From the NCBI RefSeq assembly GCF_039519235.1, contig NZ_CP154351.1, positions 1,426,001 to 1,490,000 of the forward strand: 64,000 nt of DNA. Direction: 5' to 3'. Source of the DNA: Micrococcus sp. 2A (GTDB taxonomy: Bacteria; Actinomycetota; Actinomycetes; Actinomycetales; Micrococcaceae). Under the pieces are notes generated by a model. The model made no database searches and was not told the origin of the DNA. It saw nothing but the letters and a program-made list of their open reading frames with translations. Within the stretch, counting starts at the first letter, position 1. Each line of letters opens with the position of its first letter. Shown piece after piece: positions 9,352 through 17,857 of this stretch. Position numbers and translations under genes: made by a program.

Positions 9352-9418
9352 GGGAATCCTTCGCGACGACGGTGAGGGGCGGTGGCGGGAACGGAGCACC
9401 GAGCCCGAGCACCGGCCC

Positions 9419-9424
9419 ATTCTA
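9419..9424 (-). promoter_or_regulatory. Candidate -10 hexamer for hisS
   Basis: TAGAAT on the minus strand, 68 nt before the hisS ATG. It lies back-to-back with the plus-strand TACGCT of the DUF349 gene 24 bp away, so the two promoters overlap. Confidence 0.5.
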
Positions 9425-9447
9425 GTCGGGGCCGCCGACGCGGCCGG

Positions 9448-9453
9448 TACGCT
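9448..9453 (+). promoter_or_regulatory. Candidate -10 hexamer for the DUF349 gene
   Basis: TACGCT, 73 nt before the GTG start at 9527. The start itself has an AGGGAGAG ribosome site, so this gene should have a conventional leader. Confidence 0.45.
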
Positions 9454-9526
9454 GGGGACGTTCGTGTCCATCCCGACCGGCCCGCGCCCCGCGTGCGCGT
9501 CGGCGCATCCAGGGAGAGTTCCAGCG

Positions 9527-11200
9527 GTGACCCACCAGCAGCAGCCCGACGACCAGCAGTCCCCCGCCCTCGAGGACGAGGCCGAGGCGACCGCCGCCCT
9601 GCCCGAGCAGGACGCCCCCCAGACCCCCGAGCAGGACGCCCCGAACCAGGACGCCGTTCCTGCCGAGGAAGCCGGCGCCGAGGAGCCCCCCGTGCCCGCG
9701 GAGGCCCAGCCGCTGGCCGTGGTGGTGCCCGACGCCTCCGAGCACGGCACCGCGCCGGCCGAGGACACCGCGGAGGCCCCGGCGGAGTCGTCCGCCGAGC
9801 AGGCCGCGCCCGCCGCCCGCCCCGGTCCGGCCTCCCCCGCCGCGATGCGCCCCGCGGCGCCCAAGGCCCCCGCCACTCCCGCCGCCGTGAAGCCGGCGCG
9901 CGCCGCCAAGGCCCCGGCCGTCGTCGCGCCCGCCGTGCCCCCCACGCCGATCGCCGAGGCCGCCCGCTTCGCCCGCGTGAGCGAGGACGGCCACGTCACG
10001 CTGCTGGACGGCGAGGACGAGGTCGCGGTCGGCCAGGTGCCGGAGGCCTCCACCGAGGACGCGCTCAGCTACTTCGTGCGCAAGTACGACGACGTGCGCG
10101 CGCAGATGGCCCTGTTCCAGCAGCGCATCGCTGCCGGGGCCCCCTCGAGCGAGCTGGGCAAGGCCCTGGGCCAGATGACCTCCGCCGTGGACGAACGCCA
10201 CATGGTGGGCGACATGGCCGCGCTGCGCACCCGCCTCGCCGCCCTCGACACCCTCCTGGGCGACTACCGCGCCGCGGAGCAGGAGGCCCGCCAGGCCGCC
10301 CAGGCGGAGCAGCTGGCCGCCCGTGAGGCGATCGTGGCCGAGGCCGAGGGCTACGCCGGCACCGCCGCGGAGCGGATGCCGTGGAAGCAGGCCTCCGCGC
10401 GCATGGCCGAGCTGTTCGACGAGTGGAAGGCCGCGCAGAAGGCCGGCCCGCGCCTGTCCAAGTCGGTGGAGGACGGCCTGTGGAAGCGCTTCCGTGCCGC
10501 CCGCACCACGTTCGACAAGACCCGCCGCGCCCACTTCTCGCGCCTCGACGCGGCGAGCTCCGAGGCCAAGCAGGTCAAGGAGAAGCTGATCGCCCGCGCG
10601 GAGGAGCTCTCCTCCTCCACGGACTGGGGCGTGACGGCCGGCAAGTACCGCGACCTCATGGACGAGTGGAAGAAGGCCCCCCGCGCCTCCCGCAAGGAGG
10701 ACGACGCCCTGTGGGCCCGCTTCCGCGCCGCACAGGACGTGTTCTTCGCGGCCCGCAAGGCCGTGGACGCCGAGGTCGACCGTGAATACGCCGCCAACCT
10801 CAAGGTCAAGGAGCAGATCCTGGCCGACGGCCAGAAGATGCTCCCCGTCACCGACCTCAAGGCGGGCCGCGCCGCGCTCAATGCGCTGCGGGGCCGCTGG
10901 GAGGAGGCCGGCAAGGTGCCGCGGGGCGACATGCGCCGCATGGAGGAGGGCTTCCGCAAGCTCGAGGACGCCGTCAAGGAGGCCGAGTCCGAGCACTGGC
11001 GCCGCACCGATCCGGAGACCAAGGCCCGCACCAGCTCGGCCCTGACCCAGCTCGAGGAGACCATCGCCGGCCTCGAGGCGGACCTGGAGAAGGCCAAGGC
11101 CAAGGGCGACCAGCGCGGCATCGCGAAGGCCCAGGAGGCCCTCGACGCCCGCCTGCAGTGGAAGCAGGCCCTCGAGGCCGCGGCCTCCGAGCTGCGCTGA
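9527..11200 (+). CDS. DUF349 domain protein with long coiled-coil repeats
   Basis: This 557-residue cytoplasmic protein has no signal peptide or membrane segment. Residues 1 to about 145 are a low-complexity Glu/Ala/Pro/Gln region, probably disordered. From about residue 165 the chain is almost wholly helical and carries several DUF349 repeats, recognisable by a Trp-Lys and Leu-Trp-x-Arg-Phe-Arg pattern (ARMAELFDEWKAAQKAG, DDALWARFRAAQDVFFAARK, WRRTDPETKAR). It ends with a coiled coil (LEETIAGLEADLEKAKAKGD). DUF349 proteins are widespread in actinobacteria and lack a firmly assigned biochemical role. The GTG start is chosen for its AGGGAGAG ribosome site. A strong palindromic hairpin follows the stop. 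Confidence 0.88.
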   Translation: MTHQQQPDDQQSPALEDEAEATAALPEQDAPQTPEQDAPNQDAVPAEEAGAEEPPVPAEAQPLAVVVPDASEHGTAPAEDTAEAPAESSAEQAAPAARPGPASPAAMRPAAPKAPATPAAVKPARAAKAPAVVAPAVPPTPIAEAARFARVSEDGHVTLLDGEDEVAVGQVPEASTEDALSYFVRKYDDVRAQMALFQQRIAAGAPSSELGKALGQMTSAVDERHMVGDMAALRTRLAALDTLLGDYRAAEQEARQAAQAEQLAAREAIVAEAEGYAGTAAERMPWKQASARMAELFDEWKAAQKAGPRLSKSVEDGLWKRFRAARTTFDKTRRAHFSRLDAASSEAKQVKEKLIARAEELSSSTDWGVTAGKYRDLMDEWKKAPRASRKEDDALWARFRAAQDVFFAARKAVDAEVDREYAANLKVKEQILADGQKMLPVTDLKAGRAALNALRGRWEEAGKVPRGDMRRMEEGFRKLEDAVKEAESEHWRRTDPETKARTSSALTQLEETIAGLEADLEKAKAKGDQRGIAKAQEALDARLQWKQALEAAASELR

Positions 11201-11236
11201 CCCCTCCGCGGCGTCCCCCGAACGCCGGCTCCCGCG

Positions 11237-11274
11237 CCCCCGTCCGGCACCTGTCCACAGGTGCCGAACGGGGG
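11237..11274. terminator. Long palindrome: DUF349 terminator and possible AbiEi operator
   Basis: Arms of 18 nt (11237-11254 and 11257-11274) with a single mismatch and almost no loop, and no T-run. It ends 28 nt before the AbiEi-like ATG and 14 nt before its possible -10 hexamer (CACGCT, 11289-11294). It could therefore also be a binding site for that protein. Confidence 0.6.
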
Positions 11275-11302
11275 TGCGGCGTCTCTGGCACGCTTCGGTG
11301 CC

Positions 11303-11977
11303 ATGAGCACCTCCCCCGCCCCTGCGCCCGCCGCGCCGCCGACGGCCGCACCGCCGGCCACTGCCCTCCCGACGTCGGCCCGCCGCGGGCTCGCGACGGA
11401 CCTCGTTGTGGCCGGGGAGCACTTCACCGACGCGGAGCTGCAGGCGCTCGTGCACCGCGGCGCCATCGATCGGGTCCTCCCGGGCGTCTACTGCCGGTCC
11501 CGCGCGGCCCGCGACGCGGAGACACGGGCCGCCGCCCTCTGGCTCCTGGCCGGCCCCGTCCTGGCGGCCGGCTGGACGGCGGTGGGCCCGTCAGCGGCGT
11601 GGGTGCTCGCGGGCGGGCCGGCGCCCCCGCGGATCCACGCGGCCGTGGCGCACTACCACCGCCTGCCCGCCGGCGGCACGGTCCTGCCGTGGGCGCTCGT
11701 GCAGTCGGACGTGGCCGCGGGGCCGCAGGGGCACGCCGAGGCCGAGGCGGACGTGATGCGGGTCGGGCCGGCGCGCGTGACGACGCCGGCCCGCACCGTG
11801 GAGGACCTCCTGCTCACCGGGGACCCGGACCACGCGCGGCGCGCCGCGCACGTGATGGCCCGCCACGGGACGGCGGGGCTGACCGAGCGACTGGCTCGGC
11901 CCACGCGGCGGGCGGGCGTCGTCGCCGCCCGGGCCCGCCTCGCGGCGCTGCTCACTGCGCTGGAGGCGCCCGGGTGA
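11303..11977 (+). CDS. Orphan AbiEi-type (type IV antitoxin family) winged-helix protein
   Basis: This 224-residue protein starts with a 30-residue Ala/Pro linker. It then has the compact N-terminal winged-helix pattern of AbiEi-type antitoxins, in which a helix is followed by a hairpin reading RGAIDRVLPGVYCRS (near residues 53-67). A C-terminal domain of about 150 residues follows (AAALWLLAGPVLAAGWTAVGPSAAWVLAG, then PARTVEDLLLTGDPDHARRAAHVM). AbiEi proteins repress their own promoter and pair with the nucleotidyltransferase toxin AbiEii. Here no toxin gene is adjacent, because the next gene is rel on the opposite strand, so this is a solitary copy as is common in actinobacteria. The large palindrome just upstream is a candidate operator. 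Function as an antitoxin is unproven. Confidence 0.7.
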   Translation: MSTSPAPAPAAPPTAAPPATALPTSARRGLATDLVVAGEHFTDAELQALVHRGAIDRVLPGVYCRSRAARDAETRAAALWLLAGPVLAAGWTAVGPSAAWVLAGGPAPPRIHAAVAHYHRLPAGGTVLPWALVQSDVAAGPQGHAEAEADVMRVGPARVTTPARTVEDLLLTGDPDHARRAAHVMARHGTAGLTERLARPTRRAGVVAARARLAALLTALEAPG

Positions 11978-11984
11978 GGGGCGC

Positions 11985-14309
11985 TCAGGTGCGGTGGACG
12001 TCGAACACGCCGTCGATCCGGCGCACCGCGTTGACCACGTGGCTCAGGTACATGGGATCGCCCATCTCGAAGACGAACCGGCTCATGGCCACGCGGTCGC
12101 GCGTGGTGTTCACGGACGCCGAGAGGATGTTCACGTGGTTCTCCGCGAGCACGCGCGTGACGTCCGAGAGCAGGGACGTGCGGTCGAGCGCCTCCACCTG
12201 GATCTCCACGAGGTAGACGGTGTCCCGCGAAGGCGCCCACTCCACGGGCACGCGGCGCTCGGGCTCCTGCCCCAGCATGGTCGCCAAGTTGCGGCAGTCG
12301 GCCCGGTGCACGGAGACGCCAGAGCCGCGCGTGACGAATCCGTCCACCTCGTCCGGGGGAACGGGGTTGCAGCACCGCGCCAGCTTCGCCAGCACCCCGC
12401 CGTCGCCGGCCACGAGCACGCCGGCGTCGTTGGTGGCACGCTGCGGGGTGCGGCGCGTCTGCGCGGGGACGAGCGCTGCGAGGTCGACCTCGCCCACGGG
12501 GAGCTCCGCGGTCGGCTCCGCGGCGGGGGGCGCGGGCGGGGCCAGGCGCTCCTCGAGCCGCTCGCACACGGCCTGTGCGGAGACATGCCCGTCGCCCACC
12601 GCGGCGAAGAGGCCGTCCAGGTCGGCGTAGCCCATCTCCTCCGCGACCCCGACGATCTCCTCGCCGCCGAGCACCTTCTGCACGGCAAGGCCGGCCCGGC
12701 GCATGCGTCGGGTGAGGGCCTCGCGGCCGCGCTCGGCCTGCTCGTCGCGGCGCTGGGTGGCGAAGTAATGGCGGATCTTGGACCTGGCCCGCGGCGAGAC
12801 CACGAACCCCATCCAGTCCCGGCTCGGGCCGGCGTCCTCGGCCTTGGAGGTGAACACCTCCACGGTGTCCCCGTGGCTGAGCGGGGTGGAGAGCGGCACG
12901 AGCTTGCCGTTCACGCGCGCGCCGATGGTGCGGTGGCCGACGTCGGTGTGGATGGCGTACGCGAAGTCCACCGGCGTGGACCCGGCCGGGAGGGAGCGGA
13001 TCTCGCCCTTGGGCGTGAACACGTAGACCTCGTCGGCGCCGATCTGGGTGCGCAGCGCGGAGAGGAACTCGTCCGGGTCCCGCGTGTCCTTCTGCCAGTC
13101 CATGACGGAGCGCAGCCACGCGGGCGTGGCCTGCGCGGGGGCCTGGGCAGCCGCAGCCGCCCCGGCCTTGTACCGCCAGTGCGCGGCCACGCCGTACTCG
13201 GCCTGGCGATGCATCTCCAGCGTGCGGATCTGGATCTCCACGGGCTTGCCGTCGGGGCCGATGACGGTGGTGTGGAGGGAGCGGTACATGTTGAGCTTCG
13301 GGACGGCGATGTAGTCCTTGAACCGGCCCGGGATCGGGTTCCACCGCGCATGGATCACGCCCAGCACCGCGTAGCAGTCCCGCACGGTGTCCACGATGAT
13401 GCGGATGCCCGTGAGGTCGTGGATCTGGTCGAAGTCCTTCCCGCGCGTGATCATCTTCTGGTAGATCGAGTAGTAGTGCTTGGGGCGCCCGGTGACGGTG
13501 GCCCGGATGCGCTGCTCGCGCAGCTGCTCCTCGATCACGCCGCGCAGGGACTGGAGATGCTTCTCCCGCTCCGGATTGCGGTCGCCCACGAGGCGCACGA
13601 GCTCCGCGTAGACCTTGGGCTTCAGAGCCGCGAACGCGAGGTCCTCGAGCTCCCACTTCACCGTGTTCATGCCGAGCCGGTGCGCGAGCGGGGCGTAGAT
13701 GTCCAGGGTCTCCCGCGCCTTCTTGGCACTCGAGGCGGGTGAGACGTAGCGCCACGTGCGGGCGTTGTGCAGGCGGTCCGCGAGCTTGATGAGCAGCACG
13801 TTCACGTCCTGCGCCATGGCGATGACCATCTTGCGGACGGTCTCGGCCTGTGCGGCGGCCCCGTAGGTCACCTTGTCCAGCTTCGTGACGCCGTCCACGA
13901 GCAGCGCGACCTCGGGGCCGAAGTCCCGGCGCAGCTGCTCGAGCGAGTAGTCGGTGTCCTCCACGGTGTCGTGCAGCAGGGCCGCCAGGAGCGTGGGGCC
14001 GGTGACGCCGATCTCGGCGAGGATGGTGGCCACGGCCACGGGGTGCGTGATGTAGGGGTCCCCCGAACGGCGCATCTGCCCCGCATGGCAGCGCTGCGCG
14101 ACCTCGAAGGCGCGCACGATCTCCATGAGCTCGGCGCGGGTGGCGCGCTGGCGCACGGTGCGCATGAGCGGCTCGAGCAGCGGCGAGTACTCGGTGGCGT
14201 GGCGGCCGGTGAGGCGGGCCATGCGGCCGCGGGGCCGCGCCGCGGCGGGCGGTGTCTGCGGCGCCGGGGGCGGGCCGGCCGGGGCGGGGTGCTGGTGCTG
14301 CTCGCTCAT
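11985..14309 (-). CDS. relA: Bifunctional (p)ppGpp synthetase/hydrolase (Rel)
   Basis: This long RelA/SpoT homologue (774 residues) makes and degrades the stringent-response alarmone. In order it has an HD hydrolase domain with an intact HDTVED motif (113-118), the synthetase domain with RGKD (289-292, the RxKD form typical of bifunctional enzymes), GRFKDYIAVPK and EIQIRT, a TGS domain (VYVFTPKGEIRSLPAG), a Cys-containing helical/zinc-finger region (LARCCNPVPPDEVDGFV) and a C-terminal ACT domain. Both activities should be intact. The ATG at 14309 has an AAGGAG ribosome site, and a TAGACT -10 hexamer lies about 48 nt upstream. It is separated from the secDF operon by a strong terminator and converges with the AbiEi-like gene, leaving only 7 nt between stops. 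Confidence 0.97.
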   Translation of the reverse strand: MSEQHQHPAPAGPPPAPQTPPAAARPRGRMARLTGRHATEYSPLLEPLMRTVRQRATRAELMEIVRAFEVAQRCHAGQMRRSGDPYITHPVAVATILAEIGVTGPTLLAALLHDTVEDTDYSLEQLRRDFGPEVALLVDGVTKLDKVTYGAAAQAETVRKMVIAMAQDVNVLLIKLADRLHNARTWRYVSPASSAKKARETLDIYAPLAHRLGMNTVKWELEDLAFAALKPKVYAELVRLVGDRNPEREKHLQSLRGVIEEQLREQRIRATVTGRPKHYYSIYQKMITRGKDFDQIHDLTGIRIIVDTVRDCYAVLGVIHARWNPIPGRFKDYIAVPKLNMYRSLHTTVIGPDGKPVEIQIRTLEMHRQAEYGVAAHWRYKAGAAAAAQAPAQATPAWLRSVMDWQKDTRDPDEFLSALRTQIGADEVYVFTPKGEIRSLPAGSTPVDFAYAIHTDVGHRTIGARVNGKLVPLSTPLSHGDTVEVFTSKAEDAGPSRDWMGFVVSPRARSKIRHYFATQRRDEQAERGREALTRRMRRAGLAVQKVLGGEEIVGVAEEMGYADLDGLFAAVGDGHVSAQAVCERLEERLAPPAPPAAEPTAELPVGEVDLAALVPAQTRRTPQRATNDAGVLVAGDGGVLAKLARCCNPVPPDEVDGFVTRGSGVSVHRADCRNLATMLGQEPERRVPVEWAPSRDTVYLVEIQVEALDRTSLLSDVTRVLAENHVNILSASVNTTRDRVAMSRFVFEMGDPMYLSHVVNAVRRIDGVFDVHRT

Positions 14310-14356
14310 GGCGGCGACTCCTTCGGATACCGGGCCCGGCCCGCGGATGATGGGCG

Positions 14357-14362
14357 AGTCTA
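14357..14362 (-). promoter_or_regulatory. Candidate -10 hexamer for rel
   Basis: TAGACT, 47 nt before the rel ATG, within the 128-bp gap after secF. No clear -35; the secF terminator occupies that position. Confidence 0.5.
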
Positions 14363-14378
14363 CCCCGGGAAGAGGGAC

Positions 14379-14416
14379 GGGGGCGGGCGGGCACGTCGCC
14401 GTGCCCGCCCGCCCCC
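14379..14416 (-). terminator. Terminator of the yajC-secD-secF operon
   Basis: Perfect 17-bp GC stem (14379-14395 with 14400-14416) closed by a TCGC tetraloop, 21 nt after the secF stop. No T-run follows. It is one of the strongest hairpins in the window. Confidence 0.75.
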
Positions 14417-14437
14417 GCCCGGGTCGTCGTCAGCGGA

Positions 14438-15460
14438 TCAGACCGCCGGGACGCGCCCCTCGCCGTCCTCGCCGTCCGCGCCGCGGGCGGCGGAGAGCTC
14501 GCCCACCCGCGCGTCGTGCGCCCGCACGTCCGCGTCGCCGCGGCGCAGGAGCGCGTACAGCGGGGCCTGGATGAAGAGCGTGGAGAGCGTGCCCACGATG
14601 ATGCCCACGAACAGGGCCAGGGCGATGTCCCGCAACGTGCCGGCCCCGAGCAGTCCGGCGCCGATGAACAGGATGGAGCCCACGGGCAGGATGCCGACGA
14701 TCGAGGTGGTGATCGAGCGGACGAGCGTCTGGTTCACGGCCAGGTTCACGTTCTGCGCGAACGTGCGGCGGGGGTCCTCGTGGTCCGTGGCCGTGTTCTC
14801 GCGGATCTTGTCGAAGACCACCACGGTGTCGTAGAGCGCGTAGGAGAGGATCGTGAGGAAGCCGATGATCGCCGAGGGCGTCACCTCGAACCCCGTCGCC
14901 CCGTAGATCCCGGCGGTCAGGGCCACCACGTACAGCATGCCCAGCACGGCGGCGAGCGACATCTTCCACGTGCGGAAGTACAGGGCCATGAACAGGGTCA
15001 CCAGCACCACGAACACGATCAGGCCGATGAGCGCCTGCTGGGAGACCGCCTGGCCCCAGGTCGGGCCGACGAACGTGGAGGTGACCTGGTCCTGTCCCAC
15101 CCCGTAGGCGCCCTGGAGGTTCTCGGCCACCTGGCGGGTCTGCGCGTCGTCGAGCTGTTCGGTCTGCACGCGCATGGTGCCGGGCGCGATGTCGGTGACC
15201 GTGGGGTCCGAGTCCGGCACCACGTCGGCGACGGCCTGCCGTCCGGGCTCCACGTCCGTGGACTGGGCGGAGGAGACGGTGAACTCCGAGCCGCCCTTGA
15301 ACTCGATGCCGAGGTTGTACCCGCCGCGCAGCGCGGTCAGGCCCGCGGCGAGGGCCAGGAGGATCCCGGCGAGGGCGAACCAGCGCCCCCAGCGCTGGAC
15401 GAAGGGGTAGGAGGTCCGCCCCGAGTAGAGGTCGTTGCCCCAGGCTGCGAAGCGGTTCAC
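14438..15460 (-). CDS. secF: Protein translocase subunit SecF
   Basis: SecF works with SecD at the SecYEG channel, using the proton-motive force to complete preprotein export. The 340-residue protein has TM1 near residues 28-45 and the short periplasmic P1-type domain containing GIEFKGGSEFTV. Five more membrane helices follow, including IIGFLTILSYALYDTVVVFDKIREN, which holds the conserved SecD/SecF Asp-rich TM4-5 motif, and the segment beginning NQTLVRSITTSI. A charged cytoplasmic tail ends the protein. The GTG start overlaps the secD stop by 4 nt (GTGA) and has a perfect AGGAGG ribosome site, so translation is coupled to secD. Confidence 0.96.
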   Translation of the reverse strand: MNRFAAWGNDLYSGRTSYPFVQRWGRWFALAGILLALAAGLTALRGGYNLGIEFKGGSEFTVSSAQSTDVEPGRQAVADVVPDSDPTVTDIAPGTMRVQTEQLDDAQTRQVAENLQGAYGVGQDQVTSTFVGPTWGQAVSQQALIGLIVFVVLVTLFMALYFRTWKMSLAAVLGMLYVVALTAGIYGATGFEVTPSAIIGFLTILSYALYDTVVVFDKIRENTATDHEDPRRTFAQNVNLAVNQTLVRSITTSIVGILPVGSILFIGAGLLGAGTLRDIALALFVGIIVGTLSTLFIQAPLYALLRRGDADVRAHDARVGELSAARGADGEDGEGRVPAV

Positions 15461-17241
15461 GGCGTGTCCTCCTGTGCGGCGGCGCGCTCGGCGCGCCGGC
15501 GTTCGGCGATGGTCATGGGGGCCGCCCCGCGGCGCCCGCGGGACGGGCCGGCGAGGACGGACGCGGCGGCGTGCGCGCCCGAGGCGGGGGCGCCGTCCTC
15601 CTCGGCGGAGGTTCCCGGCGCGGCGACCCGGGGCTCCCGGAGGCGGCCCGCGCCCTGGTACAGCGCCGGCTCCTCCCCCAGCAGCGAGGGGTCCAGCCCG
15701 GACATGCGGTGCCCGCCGCCGACGAAGCGGGTCTGCGCGAGCAGCTGCATGATCGGGTGGGTGAACCAGAAGACCACGATGAGGTCGGCGATCGCGGTGA
15801 GGCCCAGGGTGAAGGCGAAGCCGCGGACGTTGCCCACAGCCACGAAGTAGAGCACGACGGCGGCGAGCAGGTTCACGGCCTTCGACGCGGCGATGGTGCG
15901 CTTCGCGCGCTTCCAGCCCTCGTGGACGGCGACGTCCACGGTGCGGCCCGCGCGCAGCTCGTCCTTGATGCGCTCGAAGTAGACGATGAACGAGTCGGCC
16001 GTGAGGCCGATCGCCACGATCAGGCCCGCGATGCCGGCCAGGGAGAGGCGGTAGTTGTCCGTCCAGCCGAGGATGGCGATGGCGAGGTAGGTCAGGAGTC
16101 CGGCCACCACGATCGAGGCGAACGTCAGCAGGCCGAGGGCGCGGTACTGGAAGAGCTGGTAGACGGCCACCAGGGCGAGGCCGATGAGGCCCGCGATCAG
16201 GCCCCAGAACAGCTGGTCCTGGCCGAGGGTGGCAGAGATCTGCTGTTCGGACTCGATGGAGAAGGAGATGGGCAGCGAGCCGTAGCTGAGCTGCTCGGCG
16301 AGCTGAGCGGTGGACTCCTCCGTCATGCTGCCGCCGCTGATCTGCGCGCTGCCGTTGGTGATGACGCCGTTGGACTGCGGCGCGGAGATGACCTCGCCGT
16401 CCAGGACCATGGCGAACTGCTTGCGCGGGTCGCCCTCCGGGTACGGGGTCAGGCGCTGCGTGACCTCGGCGAAGGTCTTGGCGCCCTCGGCGTCGAAGTC
16501 GATGTTCACGACCCACTGGTTCGTGGACACGCCGCCCGTCGCCTGGGCCATGCCGTTGGTGGCGCCGTCGATCTGGGTGCCGGGGATGACCACGGGGCCC
16601 AGGAGGTACTTCACGGACGGGGAGACGATGCCGCCGTCCGTCTCCTCCGCCGGCTGGCACGCCACGATCGCCTGGTCCGCGGGCTGGGCCGGGGCGGAGG
16701 GATCGCGGGGCACGGTGCAGTCCGCGCGCTGGAACTCGTCGGCGAGCTCGGGCGTCAGCCGGTTCGGGTCGTAGGCGTCCGTCGGCTCCGCGGTGGGCTT
16801 CGGGAACTGGTCAACGGGAATGAGCTGGTCCTCGGGGGTGGCCTCGCCGGGGGCGGCCTGCAGCACGGGGCGGAACACCATGTCCGCAGAGGCCTGGATG
16901 AGGCGGCGCGTCTCGTCGTCGGGCACGCCGGGGAGGGAGACCACGACGTTCTCGGCGCCCTGGGTGGCCACCTCGGCCTCGGCCACGCCGGAGCCGTCCA
17001 CGCGCTGGCGGATGATCTCCACCGCCTGCTGGAGCTGCTCGGGGGTGGCCTCCTCACCGGAGGCGGTCTGCGGGGCCAGCACCATCTGCGTGCCGCCCTC
17101 GAGGTCCAGGGCCAGCTTCGGGGCCCAGCTCGCCTGGCCGGAGGCCACGCCGAAGCCGAGGATCGCCGTGAGCGCCACGACCAGGGCGGCCAGCCAGGCC
17201 AGGGTGCGCGCGGCTGAGCCGGTGGGGGATGTCTTCGCCAT
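15457..17241 (-). CDS. secD: Protein translocase subunit SecD
   Basis: This 594-residue RND-family protein is the partner of SecF in post-translocation protein export. It has TM1 near residues 14-33, then the D1 motif LALDLEGGTQMVL. A large extracytoplasmic P1 region follows (residues ~60-340) that includes the NGVITNGSAQISGGS and LSYGSLPISFSIESEQQISATLG strands. Five C-terminal helices carry GIAGLIVAIGLTADSFIVYFERIKDELRAGR, the conserved Asp/Arg motif needed for proton coupling. The Pro/Ala/Thr-rich inserts in P1 (around residues 140-190) are typical for actinobacteria. It is the second gene of the yajC-secD-secF operon. Confidence 0.97.
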   Translation of the reverse strand: MAKTSPTGSAARTLAWLAALVVALTAILGFGVASGQASWAPKLALDLEGGTQMVLAPQTASGEEATPEQLQQAVEIIRQRVDGSGVAEAEVATQGAENVVVSLPGVPDDETRRLIQASADMVFRPVLQAAPGEATPEDQLIPVDQFPKPTAEPTDAYDPNRLTPELADEFQRADCTVPRDPSAPAQPADQAIVACQPAEETDGGIVSPSVKYLLGPVVIPGTQIDGATNGMAQATGGVSTNQWVVNIDFDAEGAKTFAEVTQRLTPYPEGDPRKQFAMVLDGEVISAPQSNGVITNGSAQISGGSMTEESTAQLAEQLSYGSLPISFSIESEQQISATLGQDQLFWGLIAGLIGLALVAVYQLFQYRALGLLTFASIVVAGLLTYLAIAILGWTDNYRLSLAGIAGLIVAIGLTADSFIVYFERIKDELRAGRTVDVAVHEGWKRAKRTIAASKAVNLLAAVVLYFVAVGNVRGFAFTLGLTAIADLIVVFWFTHPIMQLLAQTRFVGGGHRMSGLDPSLLGEEPALYQGAGRLREPRVAAPGTSAEEDGAPASGAHAAASVLAGPSRGRRGAAPMTIAERRRAERAAAQEDTP

Positions 17242-17299
17242 GCTTCAGGTGCTTCCGTCCGCGTCGGGGGCGGGCCGTGACCGGGCCGCCGGGTGGGTC

Positions 17300-17791
17300 T
17301 CAGGGGCGGTCGGTCCGCGGGGCGGTGCCCTCGTGGCCGGGGTCCACGACGTCGGCCGCCGTGGAGCCGGACGCGGCACTCTCCGGAGCGACGCGCGGGT
17401 CGGTGGTCGGCGCGGCGGTCGGCTCGGCGAGGACGGGACCGTCGGCCGCGGCATCGACGCCGGTGGGCTCCACGACGCTGGCGATGTCCTGGAGGTGGAA
17501 GTCCATGCGGATCCCGGGGGCGACCTCGAGGGTCGCGCGCTGCTCGGACTCGTCGAGGCGCACCACGCGGCCGAAGATGCCGGAGGTGGTCATGACCTCC
17601 TGGCCCGGGGTGAGGCCGCGGCGCATCTCCGCCTGCTGCGTCTGCACCTTCTTCGCGCGGCGCATGGAGATGAACATGAGCACGGCCAGGGCCGCGAACA
17701 TGAGCAGAATGAACATGCTGGAGCCGCCGCCGGCGGGCTGTGCGGCCGCCGCGGGGGCCAGGGCGGGGAGGGCGTGGTCGAGCGAGGACAT
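17300..17791 (-). CDS. yajC: Preprotein translocase subunit YajC
   Basis: YajC is a small accessory membrane protein that associates with SecDF. The 163-residue protein has one N-terminal membrane helix (SMFILLMFAALAVLMFISMRRAKK, residues ~25-48). The conserved cytoplasmic core follows (RRGLTPGQEVMTTSGIFGRVV and ATLEVAPGIRMDFHLQDIASVV). A disordered Ala/Pro/Thr tail of about 55 residues makes it longer than the E. coli protein (110). It is first in the operon with secD (58-nt gap). A TAGACT -10 hexamer lies 37 nt before the ATG. Confidence 0.94.
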   Translation of the reverse strand: MSSLDHALPALAPAAAAQPAGGGSSMFILLMFAALAVLMFISMRRAKKVQTQQAEMRRGLTPGQEVMTTSGIFGRVVRLDESEQRATLEVAPGIRMDFHLQDIASVVEPTGVDAAADGPVLAEPTAAPTTDPRVAPESAASGSTAADVVDPGHEGTAPRTDRP

Positions 17792-17828
17792 GCGTCGGGC
17801 TCCGTCAGTCGAGGTCGGGGTCCGGGCC

Positions 17829-17834
17829 AGTCTA
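17829..17834 (-). promoter_or_regulatory. Candidate -10 hexamer of the yajC-secDF operon
   Basis: TAGACT on the minus strand, 37 nt before the yajC ATG, in the 66-bp gap after ruvB. Confidence 0.5.
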
Positions 17835-17857
17835 GGGGCCGTCCCCGCCCGGGCCGC

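Noticed and set aside
6269..9526. T-box leaders for aspS or hisS
   Set aside because: No T-box sequence or specifier-loop arrangement was seen, and in actinobacteria T-boxes are known mainly for ileS.
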